Shown here piece after piece: positions 1-5,426 of a DNA stretch of 8,256 nt. Below the pieces are notes generated by a model. It was not told the origin of the DNA. It saw nothing but the letters and a program-made list of their open reading frames with translations, and ran no database searches. The first letter of the stretch is position 1, and every line of letters starts with the position of its first letter. The stretch lies in NCBI GenBank assembly GCA_027353395.1, contig DAIEHU010000105.1, positions 1 to 8,256 of the forward strand. The letters are read 5' to 3'. The DNA comes from Desulfobacteraceae bacterium (lineage in GTDB: Bacteria > Desulfobacterota > Desulfobacteria > Desulfobacterales > Desulfosalsimonadaceae). Both the position numbers and the translations under genes were made by a program.

Positions 1-2304
1 CCGGTATCCCAGGGATGTCAGGTTATAAGTATCCGGCAGGGTGGGATGGGGCATGATGATGGCGTCATCAATAAATGCTTTCAGGTTTTTTCGGACCAGA
101 TATTCCGCTGGCTGGTCCTGATCAAGGAAAAATTCGTTTTCAAAAAATTCTCTCAGGAATTTATAGCCAGCATGAATATCTGCGGCTGCGAACTGGAATG
201 CGTCTATTTTTAGAATGGCGAGAGCAGTAAATGCGGCGGGAATGAACGCGATGACGCCATTGTTTTTATAATATTCAAGACTTGCGCGTTTGGTTTCGCT
301 GATTTTGAAAAGAGGATTGGATATCTGTGATGTTGAAAACTCAGAAACGCTTTTTTCAATGGACTTATTGTTTACAAATGACTCCAGCACCTGATCGAAT
401 GTAGCGTCGCGGTCTAAAATCAGGGTTCCCGCCAGATTTGCATTCTGACCTAAAAGATAGGTCATATAGGTGTCAACAATGGACATAAGCTGCTGATAGG
501 AAAACCTTTTCTGGGAAGCGTTAAGTATCGCCGCCGCAATGACGGCATGGGGAGTGATCAAGGTCACCTGATTGATGGCGCTGATCAGTTTTTTACCAAA
601 CTCATGGTAAACGCTTCGGGCTTCAGCGGTCTCGGTCTGGGCGGATTTTTGTTCGTATTGGTTTAAATATTCCCTGAGCGAGAACGGCTCGTGAAAATTA
701 ATATAGATTTTGCCGTATTTGCGTTTTAAAAATTTTCTGGCTTTAATCACATTCTTCAAATTTTCCGGCGTTTTTTTCCCGCCCTCGATTTCTTTGATAT
801 ATGCCTTTTCCTCCAGCACCCGGTCATAACCGATATAAATGGGCACAAATGTCATGTCCTTCCAGTGGTTTTGCATATAAGCATCCATCAGCAAGGAGAG
901 AAGCCCGACCTTTGGGGCCAGCAGTTTGCCGGTGCGGCTCCGTCCGCCTTCCACGAAAAATTCAATATGAAATCCTTCCTCCAGCACTTTTTTAATATAG
1001 GCGGCGAATATTTTGGGGTAAAGCCGTTCACCTTTAAAAGTGCGCCTCAGGAAAAACGCGCCGCCGCCTCGGAATATCGGCCCCAGGGGCCAGAAAGATA
1101 GGTTTTTTCCTGCGGCGATGAGGGGGCAGGGCATGTTGTTGTTAAAAAATACATAAGAAAGAATCAGATAATCCAGATGGCTTTTGTGACAGGGAACCAG
1201 GATAAGAGGGCCCTTTTTGGATACCTGTTTGATTCGGTCCAGACCCGGATAATCAATCACCATGCCTTCAAAGATATTTTTAAACATCCACCGGAGGGTG
1301 ATGTCAAACAGGCGGATCCATTTCGGGCTATAATTGGCCGCGATTTCATCCAGAAACGCCGCCGCCTGTTTATGGGCCTGATGAATGCTCTGATGCTCCT
1401 GTTCCGCATAGTCGGTGATGATTTTCTGGACTTCCCGGTTGGTCAGCATTTCCTCCTGGATTTCCAGACGGGACTTGAGCGCCGGACCGGTGGTGGTCTG
1501 CCGGTGGTGATTGATCTGGGCGATGAGGTGCCGGCGCAGGGCAACAGCTTGATCTTTGGTATTTAATTTAATGACATCGGGATGTTTCAGAAAATCATGC
1601 AGAACCACCGGGTCGGATGTTTCAATAAATATTTTTTTGGGATTTTTCGCCAGGGCTACCAGCCGCCGGATCCTGCCTGGATTTTCCCTGGTGCCGAAAA
1701 CCATATCGATAAATGTCAGTTGCCGGGTTCTCGGTGCTTTACTGAAGAACATCAGATGCGGGAGAAAAATAATCGGACGCGAGGTGTTTTTTTGGATTTC
1801 GATGAGATAATGAAGCGGGTCGGCTTTTGCTTTCACAAAACGCCTGTAAAATCCCTTTCTTTCCACCAGGGAAAGGAACGCGGTTTCCCCTGAGAACAGT
1901 TTCTCCTGGATATATCCGCTTTTATAAGGATCCTGAAGCGACAGGTGCTTGGCAAAATGCTGAATATGGGTAATGGCGATTTTAAAAAACCGGAGCGCCG
2001 GCTGCCAAAGCAGCACCCGGTAATCAAACCCGATGGACGGGTATGCGATTCCTTCATTCTGGTACCGGTCGTGATAAAATAAAAACTCGAAATAACTCTT
2101 GTACTTGCTTACAAGGATGACGATGCCGGTTTTTTCAAGATCGCGCACCGAATTTAAATAGGTTTTGGGGATGTTGATGTTGGCGAAAAATAGTTTGAAT
2201 ATGAGCCGGGACATGAACCCGGTGCTGGGCGGGAGATAACAGGCGAAATGGTTGTGGGAGCCTGGTTTCAGGAAATGCATCCACCGGATGAATATTTTTT
2301 TCAT
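1..2304 (-). CDS. plsB: Glycerol-3-phosphate 1-O-acyltransferase PlsB, C-terminus cut by the window edge
   Basis: PlsB transfers an acyl chain to the sn-1 position of glycerol-3-phosphate at the inner membrane, the first step of phospholipid synthesis. Reading the minus strand from ATG at 2304 gives 768 codons open to base 1. All four acyltransferase blocks are present in order: block I HKSHLD (H373, D378), block II GAFFLRRTF (415-423), block III VEGGRSRTG (451-459) and block IV FVPIYIGYD (486-494). The 115-residue spacing from block I to block IV matches my recollection of E. coli PlsB. Block I lies about 65 residues later than in E. coli PlsB, so the N-terminal domain is longer; roughly 100 C-terminal residues probably lie outside. 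ATG 2304 is the first start after an in-frame TGA at 2313-2311, but no clear Shine-Dalgarno precedes it; Met9 is an alternative. It is transcribed away from the 83-residue membrane-protein gene. Confidence 0.95.
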   Translation of the reverse strand, partial: MKKIFIRWMHFLKPGSHNHFACYLPPSTGFMSRLIFKLFFANINIPKTYLNSVRDLEKTGIVILVSKYKSYFEFLFYHDRYQNEGIAYPSIGFDYRVLLWQPALRFFKIAITHIQHFAKHLSLQDPYKSGYIQEKLFSGETAFLSLVERKGFYRRFVKAKADPLHYLIEIQKNTSRPIIFLPHLMFFSKAPRTRQLTFIDMVFGTRENPGRIRRLVALAKNPKKIFIETSDPVVLHDFLKHPDVIKLNTKDQAVALRRHLIAQINHHRQTTTGPALKSRLEIQEEMLTNREVQKIITDYAEQEHQSIHQAHKQAAAFLDEIAANYSPKWIRLFDITLRWMFKNIFEGMVIDYPGLDRIKQVSKKGPLILVPCHKSHLDYLILSYVFFNNNMPCPLIAAGKNLSFWPLGPIFRGGGAFFLRRTFKGERLYPKIFAAYIKKVLEEGFHIEFFVEGGRSRTGKLLAPKVGLLSLLMDAYMQNHWKDMTFVPIYIGYDRVLEEKAYIKEIEGGKKTPENLKNVIKARKFLKRKYGKIYINFHEPFSLREYLNQYEQKSAQTETAEARSVYHEFGKKLISAINQVTLITPHAVIAAAILNASQKRFSYQQLMSIVDTYMTYLLGQNANLAGTLILDRDATFDQVLESFVNNKSIEKSVSEFSTSQISNPLFKISETKRASLEYYKNNGVIAFIPAAFTALAILKIDAFQFAAADIHAGYKFLREFFENEFFLDQDQPAEYLVRKNLKAFIDDAIIMPHPTLPDTYNLTSLGYR

Positions 2305-2609
2305 TTTGATTCACACGCATTGTATTTTTTGCAAAAAGTATTTAAAAAAAATTTGGCAAAATTTAACAGCGAATGATCTGTTTTGCAAGTCTATAATCTT
2401 TGCGGCTTTTTTCCCGGATAAAGGCCGCTTCGGGTTGGATGAGGATTCGCAAAAAATAGGGAAATTTTACCTTGATTTAAGAAAAAGGATGTGTTAGACA
2501 AAAAAAATGCATTTTAAATGTTAAAAATAATCTAACCCACCAAATTCTATGCATTATATAGATACTGAATCACTAATTAAGGAAAAGAAAACAAGGAGGA
2601 CTTGGCTTT
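2305..2609. other. A/T-rich divergent intergenic spacer
   Basis: This 305-base stretch separates plsB (leftward) from the small membrane-protein gene (rightward) and must hold both promoters. It contains several A and T runs. GTTAGA at 2493-2498 and TCTAAC at 2531-2536 form an inverted pair 32 bases apart, and an imperfect palindrome CATTTTAAATG lies between them. No hexamer pair was convincing enough to call as a promoter on either strand. A short open frame crosses the region but lacks a ribosome binding site and protein-like composition. Confidence 0.6.
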
Positions 2610-2861
2610 ATGAAAACATTAATAGGCGGCGCAATCGCAGCCGTAATCGGTGTCATTGGTTTGGCGATCTGGTTTGGCGCATTTCTACAGCTTCTTGCGG
2701 GCGCAATCCCGGTCATGCTGCTTCTGGGAGGATGTCTGGCCCTGTATCTGGGCTTTGATGAATTGAAAGACACGTGGCAAAATGAAAATGGTGTGGCGGT
2801 CGCTGGCGTGGATGCGGATGCGGACAAAGCCAAAAAAGAAATTGAAGATATAAAGAAATAA
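2610..2861 (+). CDS. Small two-helix membrane protein, function unknown
   Basis: An 83-residue protein that I cannot assign to a named family. Residues 3-20 and about 24-48 are strongly hydrophobic and glycine-rich, consistent with two closely spaced transmembrane helices forming a hairpin. The segment around 49-60 (FDELKDTWQNEN) is polar, and residues 67-83 are charged with an Asp/Ala then Lys/Glu pattern suggesting a short helical tail. By the positive-inside rule the orientation is not obvious, because the N-terminus has a single Lys. The start is well supported: a perfect AAGGAGG at 2593-2599 lies 10 bases before the ATG. It is a single-gene unit closed by the hairpin terminator at 2911-2940. 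The strong ribosome binding site and own terminator argue for a real, well-translated gene. Confidence 0.85.
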   Translation: MKTLIGGAIAAVIGVIGLAIWFGAFLQLLAGAIPVMLLLGGCLALYLGFDELKDTWQNENGVAVAGVDADADKAKKEIEDIKK

Positions 2862-2910
2862 AAGCATCGTCTTTTGACATGTTTCGGGTAATTCTTGTAG
2901 TTGAGGGCAT

Positions 2911-2942
2911 AAAACCCCGCGGTATGCACGCGGGGTTTTTTT
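2911..2942. terminator. Rho-independent terminator shared by convergent genes
   Basis: An 11-bp perfect stem (AAAACCCCGCG at 2911-2921 pairing with CGCGGGGTTTT at 2929-2939) encloses a 7-base loop and is followed by a T-run on the plus strand (2936-2942). It ends the small membrane-protein transcript. On the minus strand it lies immediately after the rnhA stop codon (TAA, 2943-2941); the AAAA arm gives four T residues after the hairpin, so it can act in both directions, probably more weakly leftward. Confidence 0.9.
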
Positions 2943-3627
2943 ATTCGGTTGTGTTCTCGCAAGAAGTGATGGCGCTTGTCGCCAGTTGATCCGCTCTTTC
3001 ATTTCCTCTGATGCCGCTGTGCCCCTTTACTTTTATGATTTTCAAGTCCGTAAACCGGGCCATGAGTTCTTTGATGGCCCGCACCAGCGCCACGTTTTTC
3101 TTGGCTTTCCATCCGGATAGCAATAACCCGCAGGCGTAACCACTGTCCGTGTATATGCGAACGGGCAGGTCATTTCGCTTGAGTGACATAAGGGCTGTTT
3201 GAATGGCTGTCAGTTCGGCGATATTGTTCGTTGCAATGCCGATGTATTTCGATATTTCCTTCTCATGGCCGCCATATGCCATTACCACGCCGATTCCCGA
3301 AGGGCCTGGATTCCCGGATGATGCGCCATCCGTATGAATGGAGACGGCATTGGGCGGATCGGTGACCGGTGGACTCGGGGTTTTCTCCCTTGACCGGGGA
3401 GTGCTTTGACCGTTTACGTCTGTTTTTAGAGAATTCCGGGGCGCGCCGTCCGCGGCAATCTCAGCAACCGTTTTTTGATTGACCCAGTATTGATGTTCCT
3501 GATCCAGTTGGTATTTGATGCATACCTTGTTTTTGAGAATGATGGGTTGGCCTCTTTTGTCGGCGGCCACCCACACCTTGTTGTTTTTAAATTGTTTGCG
3601 CACCCAGTTGATGTCTTCCGGTTTCAA
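2941..3627 (-). CDS. rnhA: Ribonuclease HI with atypical N-terminal extension
   Basis: Endonuclease that cuts the RNA strand of RNA:DNA hybrids, removing R-loops and primer RNA. The catalytic domain occupies about residues 94-220, with the DEDD carboxylates visible: D100 (HTDGAS), E138 (NNIAELTA), D161 (YTDSGYA) and D213 (NERADQLA), plus the catalytic-loop histidine H203 (KGHSG). Total length is 228 residues, against about 155 for E. coli RNase HI. The first 55 residues form a separate small domain rich in Lys and aromatic residues (KVWVAAD, IKYQLDQEHQYWV), joined by a Pro/Ser/Thr-rich linker (60-92). It does not look like the classical hybrid-binding domain of eukaryotic RNase H1. Translation starts at TTG: no in-frame ATG occurs before residue 116, and AAGGA at 3641-3637 lies 9 bases upstream. 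The gene follows the NamZ-like gene after 12 bases, so the two are very probably co-transcribed. Confidence 0.93.
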   Translation of the reverse strand: MKPEDINWVRKQFKNNKVWVAADKRGQPIILKNKVCIKYQLDQEHQYWVNQKTVAEIAADGAPRNSLKTDVNGQSTPRSREKTPSPPVTDPPNAVSIHTDGASSGNPGPSGIGVVMAYGGHEKEISKYIGIATNNIAELTAIQTALMSLKRNDLPVRIYTDSGYACGLLLSGWKAKKNVALVRAIKELMARFTDLKIIKVKGHSGIRGNERADQLATSAITSCENTTE

Positions 3628-3636
3628 CTTCTCCCG

Positions 3637-3641
3637 TCCTT
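3637..3641 (-). promoter_or_regulatory. Ribosome binding site for TTG-started rnhA
   Basis: AAGGA on the minus strand overlaps the TAA stop codon (3642-3640) of the upstream NamZ-like gene and lies 9 bases before the TTG at 3627. This fixes the non-ATG start and suggests translational coupling of the two genes. Confidence 0.65.
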
Positions 3642-4815
3642 ATTTGTATAAGTGAAATTTTGCGGCTGTATATCCATATTCGGCCAGTTCATCCGTCCAT
3701 CCTTTTTCAATGTCCGCCATATCCTCAAGATTTTCCAGTTGCCGCCGGAGAACGCTGCTGCCAATAATCAAATCAAATGGAAGTTTCTCCCATTCGTATT
3801 CATAGGGGGGGGATTTCCATTGAAACCGGTCTTTATGAAGATGGATGATCCCCTGAAGCAGTTTTAAGGATGTGCGATAGGGCGAAAACCGGTACGGATC
3901 GATAACATGAATCTGAAAACCCTGGCAGACCTGGCCCGCCCATTTGTTGGAGGTCGGTTCAAATGCCACGGGTCGGAGAATGGCTCCGGGAATAGATAGC
4001 CCTCCCATAAAGGATATGAGTTGATCAATATTTATAAAGGGCGCGCCGAATTGTTCAAAGGGCAGGGTGGTGCCCCGGCCCTCGGAAATATTCGTACCTT
4101 CCCAGATGACCTGGCCGGGATAGACGATCGCCGCATTCGGGGTTGGCAGATTGGGTGAGGGCAACACCCAGGGCAGTCCGGTGTCCTGAAAATACATGCG
4201 CCGGTCCCATCCTGACATGGGGATGATGTCTATGGAACAATTTATATGGAACGTTTCGTTGATATATGCCGCATATTCCCCCATGGTGAGGCCATGTCGC
4301 ATGGGAATCGGATACCGGCCCACAAACGATGAAAGATCGGGCGAAAGGCAGTTGCCCTCGATCTGTATCCCGCCCACGGGATTCGGGCGGTCCAGAACCA
4401 GGACGCGTTTTTGAAGTTTCGCGGCTGTTTCAAGACAATAGGAAAGGGTTGAAGTGAATGTGTACACACGGGTGCCGACATCGAGCAGGTCAATGATCAG
4501 GAGATCAATTTGCGCAAACATTTCCGGGGTCGGAATCCGGGTTTCGCCATACAGGCTGAATACCGGGATGCCCAAATCTTTATCGATGGCGTGAGGGGAT
4601 TCGATCATATTGTCCTGTTTTTCTGCAAAAATGCCATGTTGTGGAGAAAAGAGGGCGGTCAGTTGCCCCGGAAACGCCTGGTTCAAAAGATGTTTCGCAT
4701 GGCGGTATTGGCTGTCAATGGATGCTGGATTGCACAGCAGGCCGATCCGGCTGCCGCGGATCCATTTATGGGAATGCAGAATCAGGTTTGCAAGGCCTGT
4801 TATTACGGTTGTCAT
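3640..4815 (-). CDS. DUF1343 / NamZ-like exo-beta-N-acetylmuramidase family protein (GH171)
   Basis: Members of this family studied in Bacillus subtilis and Tannerella forsythia (NamZ) release N-acetylmuramic acid from the ends of peptidoglycan fragments, feeding cell-wall recycling. The 391-residue protein carries the family's recognisable blocks: SPQHG (57-61), SLYGE (87-91), IDLLDVGTRVYTF (108-120), VLDRPNPVGG (140-149), FVGRYPIPMRHGLTMGE (164-180), PSPNLPT (219-225), and EGTNISEGRGTTLPFEQFGAP (E239-P259). Two positions differ from the form I remember for typical members: Q59 where PEHG is usual, and L111 where DIQDVG is usual. No signal peptide is visible, so it is probably cytoplasmic. 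The ATG at 4815 is preceded by AAAAGGAAT about 12 bases away. It leads a two-gene unit with rnhA. Family membership is secure; the exact substrate is inferred. Confidence 0.88.
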   Translation of the reverse strand: MTTVITGLANLILHSHKWIRGSRIGLLCNPASIDSQYRHAKHLLNQAFPGQLTALFSPQHGIFAEKQDNMIESPHAIDKDLGIPVFSLYGETRIPTPEMFAQIDLLIIDLLDVGTRVYTFTSTLSYCLETAAKLQKRVLVLDRPNPVGGIQIEGNCLSPDLSSFVGRYPIPMRHGLTMGEYAAYINETFHINCSIDIIPMSGWDRRMYFQDTGLPWVLPSPNLPTPNAAIVYPGQVIWEGTNISEGRGTTLPFEQFGAPFINIDQLISFMGGLSIPGAILRPVAFEPTSNKWAGQVCQGFQIHVIDPYRFSPYRTSLKLLQGIIHLHKDRFQWKSPPYEYEWEKLPFDLIIGSSVLRRQLENLEDMADIEKGWTDELAEYGYTAAKFHLYK

Positions 4816-4883
4816 ATAATGGATATTCCTTTTCTGAAAAGATTCATGCGGGATTTTTGTGCGTCACGGCAAGTGCGTGAATT

Positions 4884-4899
4884 TTTCAATAAATTGAAA
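4884..4899. promoter_or_regulatory. Inverted repeat, candidate operator upstream of the NamZ-like gene
   Basis: TTTCAAT (4884-4890) and ATTGAAA (4893-4899) are exact reverse complements separated by AA. The centre lies about 76 bases upstream of the NamZ-like start codon, a reasonable place for an operator. The half-site resembles that of the palindrome at 4941-4956. It is too short and unflanked by T-runs to be a terminator. Confidence 0.35.
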
Positions 4900-4940
4900 C
4901 CCCTCAAACAGGATGCATTTTATAAAGCAGATTTCAATCA

Positions 4941-4956
4941 TATTTTCATGAAAATA
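4941..4956. promoter_or_regulatory. Perfect 16-bp palindrome, candidate operator
   Basis: TATTTTCATGAAAATA is its own reverse complement. It lies 126 bases upstream of the NamZ-like start codon. A related inverted repeat, TTTCAAT-AA-ATTGAAA, sits at 4884-4899, closer to that gene, and the two share TTTCA...TGAAA half-sites. Such symmetry is typical of dimeric regulator binding sites; the regulator is unknown. Confidence 0.4.
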
Positions 4957-5181
4957 ATCGAATTTCAAAGAATAAAGAAAATCTTTAAAGATCATGGGGT
5001 GTTCATAAAAGGGGTGAAAGCCGCTAATTGCCTTAATATTGCTGATGATATGCAAAAAAAAAGAATTGTCTGAAGTTATGGATAGTTGTACTAAGGCCAC
5101 GGTATAACCTGCTTAGAATTAATGTAATATACATTGTCTAAAACTGACTTTCAAAAAAATAAATTCCGCTGTATGCGCAAG

Positions 5182-5210
5182 TTGACCTTATGGATAATTC
5201 TCTCTATAAG
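5182..5210 (+). promoter_or_regulatory. Sigma70-type promoter for the dnaA-like gene, with a DnaA-box-like core
   Basis: TTGACC (5182-5187) and TATAAG (5205-5210) each match the consensus hexamer at five of six positions and are separated by exactly 17 bases. Transcription would begin near 5217, giving a leader of about 210 bases before the dnaA-like start. The spacer contains TATGGATAA (5189-5197), whose complement TTATCCATA differs from the standard DnaA box TTATCCACA at one base. A DnaA-type protein bound there would block polymerase, which points to autorepression. No other hexamer pair as good was noticed in the spacer. Confidence 0.6.
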
Positions 5211-5307
5211 GGACAGTAATTTCCTGCTGGATATTTCTTGGCAGATCATAACAATTCCTTAATGCATTCGCATTCAATTAATAATCGATCGTTTCAGTTT
5301 ATCTTAT

Positions 5308-5356
5308 ATTGATACATATCGATTGATGCATGTCAAATAATCATTGATGTTTGATG
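5308..5356 (+). repeat. Phased TTGATG repeats in the dnaA-like leader
   Basis: ATTGATA at 5308, ATTGATG at 5322, ATTGATG at 5343 and TTTGATG at 5350 start 14, 21 and 7 bases apart, all multiples of seven. The two exact copies are 21 bp apart, about two helical turns. The pattern is iteron-like but short, and chance is possible in A/T-rich DNA. Confidence 0.4.
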
Positions 5357-5426
5357 GTTCAGCCCTTTTAACTGATTTGAACAGCCGCAACAAGTAGTAT
5401 CTATATACATATACCTTCAAACCCGC

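Larger units (their letters stand above)
4816..5426. other. A/T-rich divergent regulatory region between the NamZ-like and dnaA-like genes
   Basis: A 611-base spacer, clearly richer in A/T than the flanking genes. It holds perfect palindromes at 4884-4899 (7-bp arms, 2-bp gap), 4941-4956 (16 bp, no gap) and 4981-4992 (12 bp), and an inverted repeat at 5121-5135 (6-bp arms, 3-bp gap). It also has a sigma70-type promoter at 5182-5210, three ATGGATA motifs (4819, 5078, 5190) and phased TTGATG repeats at 5308-5356. Open frames cross it on both strands, but none has a ribosome binding site. The size and content suggest regulatory DNA, and an origin-like role cannot be excluded. Confidence 0.6.

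Noticed and set aside
1177..1566. 129-codon plus-strand open frame
   Set aside because: It lies wholly inside plsB on the opposite strand, over the catalytic block I region, and has no ribosome binding site or recognisable motif.
2472..2500. TTGATT-N17-TAGACA as a promoter for the small membrane-protein gene
   Set aside because: The spacing is right, but the hexamers match the consensus at only four and three positions.
2573..2962. 129-codon minus-strand frame across the small membrane-protein gene and the terminator
   Set aside because: It crosses the hairpin terminator and is antisense to a gene with a strong ribosome binding site; its composition is not protein-like.
4510..5073. 187-codon plus-strand frame
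   Set aside because: Its first half is antisense to the conserved N-terminal blocks of the NamZ-like gene. Only the part after 4819 is unexplained, and that is reported separately.
4864..5100. 78-codon minus-strand frame in the spacer
   Set aside because: GTG start without a ribosome binding site, Phe/Ile-rich A/T-driven composition, and overlap with the palindrome cluster.
5121..5135. AATGTA-ATA-TACATT inverted repeat as a terminator
   Set aside because: The stem is only six A/T-rich pairs with no following T-run on either strand.
4816..5426. The spacer as a proven replication origin (oriC)
   Set aside because: There is no cluster of exact DnaA boxes, no dnaN or other usual origin neighbours, and only one near-consensus box. 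It is kept as a regulatory region.
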